From: Chryseobacterium daeguense DSM 19388
Lineage (GTDB): Bacteria > Bacteroidota > Bacteroidia > Flavobacteriales > Weeksellaceae
DNA: 64,000 bases
Assembly (NCBI RefSeq): GCF_000430825.1
Contig: NZ_AUMT01000003.1
Span: forward strand, 372,001 to 436,000
Direction: 5' to 3'
Part shown: positions 43,700-52,791 of the stretch, in pieces
Numbering within the stretch: position 1 is the stretch's first letter
How the letters are laid out: the number at the start of each line of letters is the position of its first letter
Position numbers and translations under genes: made by a program
The notes under the pieces: generated by a model
Seen by the model: only the letters and a program-made list of their open reading frames with translations
The model's database searches: none
Told to the model about the DNA's origin: nothing

Positions 43700-45364
43700 A
43701 TGCATCAGAGAATTTTAGCCAGCTTCTTTATTTTTTTATTCTGTGTTTCTTTCGCACAGACTTATGAGGTTCAATACATTAGCTCCTACAACGGAAAAGT
43801 ACAGACGGAACAGTCGCCCACTTTAGTATGGGTAAATGAAAAGGAAAATTTTATTCTAAATAATAAAATAAGAGAACAAAAAGCAGATTTTCCATTTGAA
43901 ATAACAAAAATTGAAAAACCTTCCAACACAGTAGTTTCTTATGCTTTTTTGAAGCCCGGAGAAATTATTTCGACTTCTGATACTGAATCCGTAGGAAAAC
44001 AAAACTTCGAGCTTACTAATGAAACCAAAAAAATCTTAGGATATACTTGCAAAAAGGCGGTTACTAAAATCAATTCTAATACTATTGAAGTATGGTTTAC
44101 CACTGATATGAAAATTCAGGGAGGCCCTTCCGTAATAGGACAAAATCTGGGTTTCGTACTGGAGATCGAAAGAAATAAAAACTCTGTAATTACCGCCAAT
44201 TCAATTAAAAAAGTAAAGAAAACAGAGATCGGCAATCTGCTTAAAGGTTCTATTAATTCTACAGATCAGTTAGGCTACAAAGATCTTTTATGGAAAAGCA
44301 GATTTACAACCCTGAAAGTTTTTGAAAACGAAACCATTAATTTTTCGGATGAATCCAAATCAGATGAAAACGTAAAAAGATTTGCTAACGGAACGATTAT
44401 CCTTAAAAAAATTAAGTTCCCGAAAATTTCTCAAGGCGAAAATATTTTTGTTGAATTAAAGCAGCAGTCCAATGGTGATGCTTATGACAGAACCGGAACC
44501 GTTTTCTTTATTCCACAAGATAAATCACAGTCTTTTTTCAATGGATTGGAAAGTGGCGCAAAAACGCTTCCCGCTTATGACAACGGAAACGGAAAGCAAT
44601 ATTACGGTGTAGCTTCCACAGAAAATTACAATCCTGCTATTGAGATGATGAGATTTTTTACGGCGTTCGGGATCAATAAATTTAATCATATTCAGCTAAA
44701 AGATAAAAGCTGGCAGACCATAAACCCTTACCGGCAGGACATTACGGAGCTAAAGCCTTCACTGTCTGAAAAAGAGCTATGGGTTGGAACTTTTATCGGT
44801 AATTATGATAAAGGAGGACATAAGGTGAGTCTTGAGATCACCATCCACAAAAGCGACCAGACCATCAATAAAAACAATACCGTAATTCCTTTATTTAATA
44901 CTTTGAATATTATGGAAATGGCCGGACAGGACTATTCCACGATGTTTAACCTGGATAAAGGTCTGCAGGTAGAATTTACCTTAAAAAAAGATTTAAAAAA
45001 TGCGCAGCTGAGGTACATTACCACGGGCCACGGCGGCTGGGAAAACGGCGATGAGTTCGTTCCTAAAGCCAACTCTATTTTCCTTGACGGCAAAATGGCA
45101 TTCTCTTTTGTACCGTGGAGATCAGATTGCGGCTCTTACCGTCTTTACAACCCTGCTTCAGGAAATTTCGCAGACGGACTTTCATCATCAGATTTAAGCA
45201 GATCAAACTGGTGCCCGGGAACGGTTACCAACCCCAACTTCATCTCTCTTGGAGATTTAAAAGCCGGAAAGCACACTATTCAGGTAAAAATTCCGCAAGG
45301 CCCTACAGAAGGAACAAGCTTCAGCTCTTGGAATGTTTCGGGAGTATTACTGGGTTCTGAATAA
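43700..45364 (+). CDS. Peptide-N-glycosidase F, type II (PNGF-II-like)
   Basis: 554 residues with a signal peptide (MHQRILASFFIFLFCVSFA, then QTYEV). Residues about 20-170 form a GLPGLI-like N-terminal domain (ILGYTCKKAVTKINSNTIEVWFT), the accessory bowl domain of PNGF-II. Two PNGase F jelly rolls follow: the first around DAYDRTGTVFFIP, the second with RYITTGHGGWENGDEFVPK, SDCGSYRLYN and SRSNWCPGTV, corresponding to the acidic and Trp residues around the active site of E. meningoseptica PNGase F. It cleaves the asparagine-glycan bond of N-glycoproteins outside the cell. Single gene with its own promoter. Confidence 0.88.
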   Translation: MHQRILASFFIFLFCVSFAQTYEVQYISSYNGKVQTEQSPTLVWVNEKENFILNNKIREQKADFPFEITKIEKPSNTVVSYAFLKPGEIISTSDTESVGKQNFELTNETKKILGYTCKKAVTKINSNTIEVWFTTDMKIQGGPSVIGQNLGFVLEIERNKNSVITANSIKKVKKTEIGNLLKGSINSTDQLGYKDLLWKSRFTTLKVFENETINFSDESKSDENVKRFANGTIILKKIKFPKISQGENIFVELKQQSNGDAYDRTGTVFFIPQDKSQSFFNGLESGAKTLPAYDNGNGKQYYGVASTENYNPAIEMMRFFTAFGINKFNHIQLKDKSWQTINPYRQDITELKPSLSEKELWVGTFIGNYDKGGHKVSLEITIHKSDQTINKNNTVIPLFNTLNIMEMAGQDYSTMFNLDKGLQVEFTLKKDLKNAQLRYITTGHGGWENGDEFVPKANSIFLDGKMAFSFVPWRSDCGSYRLYNPASGNFADGLSSSDLSRSNWCPGTVTNPNFISLGDLKAGKHTIQVKIPQGPTEGTSFSSWNVSGVLLGSE

Positions 45365-45397
45365 AAAAACCTTCTCGCAAACTGAATTGCAAGAAGG
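45363..45397 (-). terminator. Hairpin with T-run on the minus strand
   Basis: CCTTCTCGCAA (45370-45380) and TTGCAAGAAGG (45387-45397, one mismatch), with seven A at 45363-45369 that read as a T-run on the minus strand. It also follows the PNGF-II stop directly. No minus-strand gene leads into it, so either it works poorly for the plus strand or an unseen minus-strand RNA ends here. Confidence 0.5.
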
Positions 45398-45408
45398 TAA
45401 AAACACAA

Positions 45409-45450
45409 ATGATGAAAAAAAATTATTTCGAGCCACAAAGTAAAGGCTAA
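45409..45450 (+). other. Mini-ORF sharing the AAAACACAAATGATGA leader
   Basis: The 16-mer at 45399-45414 is identical to one in small-RNA unit A (minus strand, around 35.48 kb). From ATG 45409 it would encode MMKKNYFEPQSKG. No promoter or following terminator was identified. The rest of 45451-45630 is AT-rich with no feature recognised. Confidence 0.25.
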
Positions 45451-45630
45451 AATTCAAATAATAAATTATCATAGATTAAGAAATATATCAATTTTATTTC
45501 GTATGTAATTGAGATTTCGATTGCACAGCGAAAAAAATTAACCAAATTCCTTGTTTTGGTTAAAAATAGTTGAAATTTTTCTTTTTATAAAACTATTTAA
45601 TTAAAAATTTTAACCAAATCAAATTTTTTA

Positions 45631-45661
45631 TTGTTATTTTTAAACTACAAACTTATTTTTG
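45631..45661 (+). promoter_or_regulatory. Promoter of asnB
   Basis: TTG (45631-45633), a 20-nt spacer and TATTTTTG (45654-45661), 17 nt before the ATG. Confidence 0.65.
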
Positions 45662-45678
45662 TTTCAAATAATAATAAA

Positions 45679-47352
45679 ATGTGTGGAATTGTATGCTTGT
45701 TTGACGCCAAACAGAAAACAGAAATTTTAAGGCCCCAGGTTCTTGAGATGTCAAAAAAAATCCGTCACAGAGGTCCGGACTGGAGCGGTGTATTTCAGGA
45801 TGATAAGGTAATTTTTTCTCATGAAAGGCTTGCCATCGTAGATCCTACTTCCGGAAAACAGCCTTTGTTTACTAAAGACAGAAAAATTGTTTTAGCCGTA
45901 AACGGCGAGATCTATAATCAAAGAGAATTAAAGGAAGAATTTCCAGACTATGAATTTCAGACAGAATCTGATTGTGAAGTGATTTTACCGCTTTATCAAA
46001 AATATGGAAAAAATTTCATCGAAAAACTCAACGGGATTTTTGCATTCTCTTTATATGATACTGAAAATGAAGTGTATCTCATTGCCCGCGATCACATGGG
46101 AATCTGCCCGCTTTATCACGGCTGGGACAAAAACGGAAACTATTACGCAGCATCAGAATTAAAAGCCCTGGAAGGAATCTGCAAAACCATTGAAACTTTT
46201 TTGCCGGGCCATCTTGTTTACAGCAAAGACGGAACTGAGCTGCAGCAGTGGTACAAAAGAGACTGGGAAAGCTTTGAAAATGTAAAAGATAACGAAACCG
46301 ATATCGCAAAATTAAGAAAGGGCCTTGAAGACGCCGTTCACAGGCAGCTGATGAGTGATGTTCCTTATGGCGTGCTTCTTTCCGGAGGATTGGATTCTTC
46401 TGTGATCTCTGCGATTACGGCAAAATTTGCAAGACAGAGAATAGAAAGCGGTGATACTCAGGAAGCATGGTATCCACGTCTGCACAGCTTTGCAGTTGGT
46501 TTGGAGGGTTCACCGGATCTTGTGGCAGCTCAGAAAGCAGCAGAACATATTGGCTCGGTGCATCATGAAATCAATTTTACGGTACAGGAAGGCCTTGATG
46601 CCATCCGCGACGTCATTTATCACCTCGAAACCTATGATGTAACAACGGTGCGTGCTTCTACCCCAATGTATCTTCTCGCAAGAGTCATTAAATCCATGGG
46701 AATAAAAATGGTGCTTTCCGGGGAAGGTTCTGATGAATTATTCGGTGGGTACCTGTATTTTCATAAAGCTCCGAACGCAAAAGAATTTCATGATGAAACG
46801 GTAAGAAAGCTCGGCAAACTGCATCTTTACGACTGCTTAAGAGCCAATAAAGCACTGATGAGCTGGGGAATAGAAGGCCGGGTTCCATTTTTAGACAAAG
46901 AATTCATGGATATTGCAATGACTATTAACCCGAAAGATAAAATGGTAAACGCAGCCGAAGGTAAAATTGAAAAATGGGTATTGAGAAAAGCTTTCGAAGA
47001 CATTCTTCCTGATACTATCGTCTGGAGACAGAAAGAACAGTTCTCGGACGGCGTGGGATATTCCTGGATTGATACGTTAAAAGCAGTTGCAGAAAATGAA
47101 GTGACTGATGAAATGATGGCCAATGCGAAATTCAGGTTTCCACTGAATACACCTCAGAATAAAGAAGAATACCGTTACAGGACGATTTTCGAAGAGCATT
47201 TCCCAAGTGAAACAGCCGCCGCAACTGTTCCGTCCGTACCATCAGTAGCATGCTCTACCCCAATTGCACTGGAATGGGACGAGGCTTTTAAAAATATGAA
47301 CGATCCAAGCGGAAGGGCCGTAAAAGTACATGAAACGTCTTATGACGAATAG
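45679..47352 (+). CDS. asnB: Asparagine synthetase B (glutamine-hydrolysing)
   Basis: 557 residues, like E. coli AsnB. The MCGIV start leaves Cys as the N-terminal nucleophile of the glutaminase domain, with RHRGPDWSG and VNGEIYN. Synthetase domain: PP-loop SGGLDSS (235-241), SFAVGLEGSPD, and GEGSDELFGGY. It makes asparagine from aspartate, ATP and glutamine. The ATG at 45679 is required by the Cys2 nucleophile; the upstream in-frame start at 45631 lies on the promoter. Confidence 0.96.
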   Translation: MCGIVCLFDAKQKTEILRPQVLEMSKKIRHRGPDWSGVFQDDKVIFSHERLAIVDPTSGKQPLFTKDRKIVLAVNGEIYNQRELKEEFPDYEFQTESDCEVILPLYQKYGKNFIEKLNGIFAFSLYDTENEVYLIARDHMGICPLYHGWDKNGNYYAASELKALEGICKTIETFLPGHLVYSKDGTELQQWYKRDWESFENVKDNETDIAKLRKGLEDAVHRQLMSDVPYGVLLSGGLDSSVISAITAKFARQRIESGDTQEAWYPRLHSFAVGLEGSPDLVAAQKAAEHIGSVHHEINFTVQEGLDAIRDVIYHLETYDVTTVRASTPMYLLARVIKSMGIKMVLSGEGSDELFGGYLYFHKAPNAKEFHDETVRKLGKLHLYDCLRANKALMSWGIEGRVPFLDKEFMDIAMTINPKDKMVNAAEGKIEKWVLRKAFEDILPDTIVWRQKEQFSDGVGYSWIDTLKAVAENEVTDEMMANAKFRFPLNTPQNKEEYRYRTIFEEHFPSETAAATVPSVPSVACSTPIALEWDEAFKNMNDPSGRAVKVHETSYDE

Positions 47353-47428
47353 TGAGACTGATAATTTATTAACCGGAGGTTTTATGCTGATTACCCTCTG
47401 ATTTCTGGCTTCTCAGTCAAATTTTATT

Positions 47429-47457
47429 AATCCTGTAGCAATACGGGATTTTCTTTT
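47429..47457 (+). terminator. Terminator after asnB
   Basis: AATCCTGTA (47429-47437) pairs with TACGGGATT (47442-47450, one G-T), then TTCTTTT. Confidence 0.55.
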
Positions 47458-47555
47458 GAATAAACCTTAAAATATTATCAGAATTTAACCGTTAATCAAA
47501 AATAATATCTAATAAATAATTATATTTGGAAAACGAAAATATCAATTATAAAAAA

Positions 47556-48368
47556 ATGAGAAGAAACATTACTATCTTATTTGCTTTATTATCCATGACT
47601 TTTGCTTTTGGACAGGGGAAATACGGCAAATATCTTAGCTCCAAAAAGCTGGCCATGGTCTATAAAAGCGTGAAGGATCAAGATAAAGATGATTATTATC
47701 AGCAATACTACTGGCTTGCAAAAGCCGAGCAACTGAAAACATATCCTCACCTTAAAGATATAAAGCCGGTTGTTTTATATGAGTTTGTAAAAAAAGTAAA
47801 TCCTCAGAACCCGACTAAAACTCTGGATGCAAGAGGAAAAGAATTAAGAGAAACAGCAGAATTATCATTAAATCAATATTTTAAAAACAAAAATTTTGAG
47901 AACAATTCTGTTTTAATGTATAACCTCGAAACGTATGTAGACCCTTCTAAAGGCCAGTATTACACAAAAGTAGACCCGGAAAAAATCAAGGAGCTGGTTC
48001 CGAAAGAACTTTTCGCCTTCAATTCCAACAACAGAAATACAGGGGAAGACAAAACCTATTACTTATGGATCGACAAAAAGAAGGATGATTTCAAGATCGT
48101 AGATATTATTCCTGACGAAAAAGAAAACAAAGATTTCTACGCAAGAGTAAAGCAGTATCTTCCGAATTTCAAGTTTTCTAAATATGTTCCTTCTGTAAAA
48201 AAAGGTACAAAAACCGACAGAACAGATGTAGATTACTACTACATTATGCCATTTGAGCAAAATACAGATAACATCGAATACAAAACAAAGGATTTCAAAA
48301 CCTTCTCATTAAGCCAGTACAGAAAAGCCGGCGACGAGTGGAAAGGGGTTGAAAAACCTAGAAAATAA
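47556..48368 (+). CDS. Secreted protein of unknown function
   Basis: 270 residues with a signal peptide (MRRNITILFALLSMTFAFG, then QGKYG). The mature part is highly charged (Lys/Asp/Glu) and rich in Tyr, with no Cys. It contains KDDYYQQYYWLAKAEQ and a C-terminal VDYYYIMPFEQNTDNIEYKTKDFKTF. A TATATTTG box (47521-47528) is the probable promoter, and it also excludes the longer in-frame start at 47526. No family recognised. Strong terminator directly after. Confidence 0.75.
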   Translation: MRRNITILFALLSMTFAFGQGKYGKYLSSKKLAMVYKSVKDQDKDDYYQQYYWLAKAEQLKTYPHLKDIKPVVLYEFVKKVNPQNPTKTLDARGKELRETAELSLNQYFKNKNFENNSVLMYNLETYVDPSKGQYYTKVDPEKIKELVPKELFAFNSNNRNTGEDKTYYLWIDKKKDDFKIVDIIPDEKENKDFYARVKQYLPNFKFSKYVPSVKKGTKTDRTDVDYYYIMPFEQNTDNIEYKTKDFKTFSLSQYRKAGDEWKGVEKPRK

Positions 48369-48407
48369 AAATAAGTCCTGTGAAATTCACAGGACTTATT
48401 TTTTTGT
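48369..48407 (+). terminator. Strong terminator
   Basis: AATAAGTCCTGTGAA (48370-48384) and TTCACAGGACTTATT (48386-48400) form a 15-bp perfect match (inner pairs open as loop), then T7. Confidence 0.88.
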
Positions 48408-48549
48408 CTGATTCGCAGGAATTCTACGGTAAATGACAACCTGAATTTAAAATTTGAATATTTTAATCAACAAAAAATTACTTAAGGAATAAATATTGCT
48501 CTTAAAAAGTATTCAAAAAAACAAATGATTAAAATTTTATTAAGATAAA

Positions 48550-49953
48550 ATGTCAGAAGCAATATCGCAGCCCAATTCGATAAAGAAAACTTTACCGCTA
48601 ATTCTTGCGACTGCTATTTTTATGCAGATGCTGGATTCCACAATCCTGAACACTTCCCTGCCTTCCATTGCAAAAGATCTGCAGGAATCGCCACTCAATA
48701 TGCAGAATGCGATCATCAGTTATGTTCTTACTTTGGCGGTTTTCATGCCGGCAAGTGGTTTCCTGGCAGACAGGTTCGGAACTAAGAAAATTTTCATTTT
48801 TTCGCTCATCCTTTTTAGTTTGGGGTCATTTTTTTGTGCAATTTCTCAGAACCTTACCCATCTTGTTATTTCACGGGTTATACAGGGAGTTGGCGGCAGT
48901 CTTATGACACCCGTCGGAAAATTGGCATTAATTAAAACTTTTGATAAAAACGAACTGTTAAAGGCTATGAATTTCGCTATTATCCCTGCATTGATAGGTC
49001 CGGTTTTAGGCCCATTGGTAGGAGGTTATATGGTAGATTATCTTTCCTGGCACTGGATTTTTCTGATTAACATCCCAATCGGGCTGTTGGGAATTACTTT
49101 AGGTATAAAATACATGCCGAATTATAAATCCAAAGATGTAGATTTTGATTTAAAAGGCTTCCTGATCTTTGCAGCAGCCTCTCTCCTTCTATCAATTTCC
49201 CTGGAACTTTTTGGAGATATGCAGAATACCACCCCCGTTTTGGTTATTTTCATTCTGGGATTTCTTTTTCTGTACTATTACTACAAACATGCAAAAAAAG
49301 ATGAAAGCCCGATTTTTCCCTTGAATTTATTCCAGGTAAGGACTTTCCGTGTTGGAATTGTGGGAAATCTGGCCACGAGATTAGGTATCAGCTCGGTTCC
49401 TTTATTATTACCGTTAATGATTCAGATTGCGTACAAGCAATCGGCGGTCACTTCAGGCTGGATTATTGCACCAATGGCCATTACAGCAATGTTTGGAAAG
49501 TCTTATGTTATTAAAATTTTAGATAAATTCGGTTACAGGCAGACACTCATGGTGAATACTTTCGTGATCGGAACTTTAATCTGTCTTCTGGCTATTCCCA
49601 ATATTCACAGCTCTTTATATTGGTTTGTGCCCATTATTGCAGTTTTGGGATTCTTCAACTCTATCCAGTTTACTTCAATGAACACCATTTCTATTGCGGA
49701 TCTCAGAAACTTCCAGACCAGCAGCGGAAATTCGCTGGTTTCGGTGAATCAGCAGCTTGCCATTGGTTTCGGGATTGCTTTTGGGTTGATTGTTTTAAAA
49801 ATATTCGAAAACACAGAGCTCATAAAAGGCGAGATACACAACGCTTTTCGCTTTACTTTTCTCACAGTAGGAATTTTAACAATTATATCAGGATTTGTTT
49901 TCCGAAGACTTCATATTTCAGACGGAAAAAACATGAAATCGAAGGAGGGTTAA
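48550..49953 (+). CDS. MFS drug:proton antiporter, DHA2 family
   Basis: 467 residues, about 14 hydrophobic helices. The DHA2 signature MLDSTILNTSLPSIAKDL (about 20-37), motif A-like GFLADRFGTKKIF, motif C-like region GPVLGPLVGGYMVDYLSWHWIFLINIPIGLLG. Inner-membrane efflux pump, probably for drugs or toxic organics (EmrB/MdtD-like). There is no adjacent membrane-fusion protein or TolC gene, and no regulator gene beside it. Preceded by 140 bp of AT-rich DNA. Confidence 0.88.
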   Translation: MSEAISQPNSIKKTLPLILATAIFMQMLDSTILNTSLPSIAKDLQESPLNMQNAIISYVLTLAVFMPASGFLADRFGTKKIFIFSLILFSLGSFFCAISQNLTHLVISRVIQGVGGSLMTPVGKLALIKTFDKNELLKAMNFAIIPALIGPVLGPLVGGYMVDYLSWHWIFLINIPIGLLGITLGIKYMPNYKSKDVDFDLKGFLIFAAASLLLSISLELFGDMQNTTPVLVIFILGFLFLYYYYKHAKKDESPIFPLNLFQVRTFRVGIVGNLATRLGISSVPLLLPLMIQIAYKQSAVTSGWIIAPMAITAMFGKSYVIKILDKFGYRQTLMVNTFVIGTLICLLAIPNIHSSLYWFVPIIAVLGFFNSIQFTSMNTISIADLRNFQTSSGNSLVSVNQQLAIGFGIAFGLIVLKIFENTELIKGEIHNAFRFTFLTVGILTIISGFVFRRLHISDGKNMKSKEG

Positions 49954-49978
49954 TAGTTTTGAGTTATTAGTTTAGTTC

Positions 49979-50278
49979 GTCATTGCAAGGTACGAAGCAA
50001 TCTTTTTGTAATACGGCTTTAAGAGCTTTATGAAATAATTTCATCATGAGACTTCCAACTTCCATTTTTCAGGAGCTTTTTCCTGCTTTCCGCTACAATC
50101 TTTTTTTCAAAAAGGATTTTCACTACAATCAGGGCTAAGGATTTCGGGAGTGGTGGCTTCGAGAACCTCAGCCACCATTGAGATGGCAGCCTTTTTCATT
50201 AATGTTTGACTTAATATAATCTTTGATTTTTGAAGCTGGGAATCTTAGATAATGAGATCGCTTCGTACTTCACAGTGA
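49979..50278. repeat. 300-bp composite of palindromic repeats
   Basis: Outer arms GTCATTGCAAGGTACGAAGC (49979-49998, continuing AATCT) and its near reverse complement ending at 50278 (AGATCGCTTCGTACTTCACA, 50253-50272) bracket other repeats. One at about 50070-50140 has the paired stretches CCGCTACAATC and CACTACAATC around a TTTTTTTC/AAAAAGG palindrome. A hairpin GGTGGCT...AGCCACC lies at about 50152-50176. No ORF is convincing. It occupies most of the 450-bp gap between the MFS and pirin genes. Confidence 0.5.
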
Positions 50279-50306
50279 ATAGTGAATTTAGAAATGTTAA
50301 TTGACG

Positions 50307-50334
50307 ATTCACAATTCACAATTCACAATTCACA
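50307..50334. repeat. Tandem repeat of ATTCACA, four copies
   Basis: Four perfect 7-bp units. Upstream GTGAATAGTGAATT (from about 50275) is the inverted form, so the array is one arm of a larger palindrome. It could slip in length during replication; it lies about 70 bp before the pirin start. Confidence 0.8.
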
Positions 50335-50403
50335 TTATTACCACAGATCAATGCACCCTGCTTTTGACTTCAGTAACTTTGCTTTTATAATAACAACATT
50401 GTT

Positions 50404-51279
50404 ATGGAAACTAAAAAAGTAGAAAGCATCATAGCACCTCAGCCCGCACATTTTGTGGGTGATGGCTTCAGGGTTCACAATTTTATTCCGGGAGTGGAAG
50501 GATTGGATATGAAGAGGATGGATCCTTTCATTATGCTTGATTATAATTCGAAATATAATGTCAGCGCGACAGATCAGCCTCGTGGTGTGGGAGTGCATCC
50601 GCACAGAGGTTTTGAAACGGTTACCATTGCTTATCATGGGAGGGTTCAGCATCATGACAGTGCGGGCGGCGGCGGTATTATCGGTGAGGGAGATGTACAG
50701 TGGATGACGGCTGCAAAAGGTGTTCTTCATAAAGAATATCATGAAACCGAATGGGCAAAAACCGGTGGTATTTTCCAGATGGTCCAGCTTTGGGTAAATC
50801 TTCCTTCAGTTTATAAAATGAGCTGTCCGAAATACCAGTCGATCAGGAATTCTGAAATGACGAAAGTGGATCTTAACGAAAACGGTTTCATTGAAGTGAT
50901 TGCAGGAAGTTACAAAGATCAGAAAGGTCCGGCTTTTACTTTCAGCCCGGTAAATATGATGAATGCCCGGTTGAAAAAAGGAGGAAAAGCAGATTTCAAT
51001 TTTCCAGCGCATTTTAATACAGCTGCATTAGTGGTTGAGGGAAATATCATTGTAAATAATGAAGAAAAAGCATCCACAGATCATCTGGTTTTATTTAAAA
51101 ATGAGGGTGAAAACTTCACTATTGAAGCCACGGAAGACTCAGTAGTTCTGATAATCAGCGGAGAACCTATTAACGAGCCTATTTACTCCCACGGCCCGTT
51201 TGTAATGAATTCCAGGGAGGAAATTATGCAGGCTTTTGAGGATTATAATTTGGGAAGATTCGGTTATTTGCCGGATTGA
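50404..51279 (+). CDS. Pirin family protein (first copy)
   Basis: 291 residues, bicupin. N-terminal cupin: VHPHRGFETVTIAYHGRVQHHDSAG (metal-binding His residues), then EGDVQWMTAAKGVLHKEYH with the Glu and His ligands. The C-terminal part has RLKKGGKADFNFPAHFN and IISGEPINEPI. Some pirins oxidise quercetin and others act as cofactors of transcription; the activity here is unknown. It lies 199 bp before a run of redox-related genes that includes a second pirin. Confidence 0.9.
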   Translation: METKKVESIIAPQPAHFVGDGFRVHNFIPGVEGLDMKRMDPFIMLDYNSKYNVSATDQPRGVGVHPHRGFETVTIAYHGRVQHHDSAGGGGIIGEGDVQWMTAAKGVLHKEYHETEWAKTGGIFQMVQLWVNLPSVYKMSCPKYQSIRNSEMTKVDLNENGFIEVIAGSYKDQKGPAFTFSPVNMMNARLKKGGKADFNFPAHFNTAALVVEGNIIVNNEEKASTDHLVLFKNEGENFTIEATEDSVVLIISGEPINEPIYSHGPFVMNSREEIMQAFEDYNLGRFGYLPD

Positions 51280-51478
51280 TTAATACCAGATCAAATGTAA
51301 TTAATCTTTTCCTTAATTTTATACAGATATTTTATTTAAACGTAACATTGTCATTAGGAATCTAAGCGTTTTTTACTTTTCAACAGCCTGAATTCCTCCG
51401 GAATTACAAATTAAGCGAAAATTAAATGTAAAATTTGCACCCTTATATAATTCCAACAAAATTAAAAAACAAAGAACC

Positions 51479-51790
51479 ATGAAACCAGAATTTGAAAACA
51501 TCCCCCTCATTAATACAGGAAAAAGATTCGAAATAGAATTCAACGGTAATTTTGCTTTTATAGATTATCGTGAAATGGGCAGTCAGATTGCTTTAAACCA
51601 CACCGAAGCGGATCTTTTGATTGCCGGAACGGGTGCTGCACAGGCTGTCGTTGAAAAAACACTGCACTATATTGAGGAGCACAATAAGAAGGCCCTTCCC
51701 TTTTGTCCGTACGTAGCATCATTCATCAAAAAAAACCCGGAATGGAAATGCGTTGTAGATGAAAGATTTCACGGATACAACCAACTTTAA
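51479..51790 (+). CDS. Small GNAT-like acetyltransferase (NATD1/YjdJ type)
   Basis: 103 residues. The short GNAT fold of the NATD1-type family: FAFIDYREMGSQIALNHTEAD, AGTGAAQAVVEKTLHYIEEH (CoA loop) and ALPFCPYVASFIKKNPEW with the conserved CPYV. Acceptor unknown. A second member of the family closes the cluster at 54.5 kb. Confidence 0.85.
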   Translation: MKPEFENIPLINTGKRFEIEFNGNFAFIDYREMGSQIALNHTEADLLIAGTGAAQAVVEKTLHYIEEHNKKALPFCPYVASFIKKNPEWKCVVDERFHGYNQL

Positions 51791-51869
51791 TTTTGCTTAA
51801 AGTACCATAAAAATTGGAAAATTTGACTACATTAGCTTAATAAAAATTTATAAAACCACTTTACTTATC

Positions 51870-52772
51870 ATGTCAAACATCGGACTTATCATTGAAGAGA
51901 AATCAGCAGATATAGGAAACTTTTTGGTGGGAAGATTATTGCCCTTCCGTGAAAAAAGAGCAGTCGGACCCTTTGTTTTTATCGATCATATGGGACCCGC
52001 AGAATTGAAGGATTACCAGAATCTTGATGTTCCGCCTCATCCTCACATCGGGCTTTCCACCCTGACCTATCTTCTGGAAGGATCTATTTTTCACAGGGAC
52101 AGCATAGGAAGTGCCGTGGAAATTCAGCCGGGTGCGGTTAACTGGATGACAGCCGGAAAAGGCGTGGTTCACTCGGAAAGAACACCTGAATATCTAAGAC
52201 ATTCTGATAAAAGACTTCACGGCTTCCAGATCTGGGTAGGACTTCCAAAGCATCTGGAACAGTCTGAGCCAAGCTTTCACCACACAGAAGCAGATGAAAT
52301 TCCGGTTTGGGAAGAGGATGGAATTCAGTATAAATTAATTGCAGGGGAAGCATTCGGAAGACAGTCTCCGGTTCCAGTTCACAGCAAATTATTTTTTATT
52401 GAAATTAAAACTAAAGAAGCCAAAAAAATAAGCATCGGTAAAGATCTTTACGGAGAAGCAGCCATGTACGTGCTGGACGGAACTGTTTCTACGGACGGAA
52501 ATTCTTACGGCTCAAAACAATTGATGATCGCCAAAGACACAAAATTGTGCGAGTTTGAAATGAGCGAAAACGGAACCGTTTATCTTTTCGGGGGCGAACC
52601 TTTTGAAGAGGAGCGTTTTATATTCTGGAATTTTGTAAATTCAGACAAAGAATTAATTGACCGGGCAAAAGTAAACTGGCATGATCAGAATCATGATGCT
52701 TTTCCTTTGGTTCCGGGCGATGAAGAAGAATATGTTCCGCTTCCGAAAGCTATTTTAAACAGAAAACCTTAA
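51870..52772 (+). CDS. Pirin family protein (second copy)
   Basis: 300 residues. PPHPHIGLSTLTYLLEGSIFHRDSIGS carries the cupin His ligands, and PGAVNWMTAGKGVVHSER supplies the Glu/His region. C-terminal GGEPFEEERFIFWNFVNSD is typical of the longer pirins. It is clearly diverged from the copy at 50.4 kb, so not a recent duplication. It leads a tight run of six genes ending at 54822. Confidence 0.9.
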   Translation: MSNIGLIIEEKSADIGNFLVGRLLPFREKRAVGPFVFIDHMGPAELKDYQNLDVPPHPHIGLSTLTYLLEGSIFHRDSIGSAVEIQPGAVNWMTAGKGVVHSERTPEYLRHSDKRLHGFQIWVGLPKHLEQSEPSFHHTEADEIPVWEEDGIQYKLIAGEAFGRQSPVPVHSKLFFIEIKTKEAKKISIGKDLYGEAAMYVLDGTVSTDGNSYGSKQLMIAKDTKLCEFEMSENGTVYLFGGEPFEEERFIFWNFVNSDKELIDRAKVNWHDQNHDAFPLVPGDEEEYVPLPKAILNRKP

Positions 52773-52791
52773 GAAAGATTAAAGATAAACT

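Noticed and set aside
50307-50334. ATTCACA array as a CRISPR-like array
   Set aside because: Units are 7 bp with no spacers; it is a simple tandem repeat.
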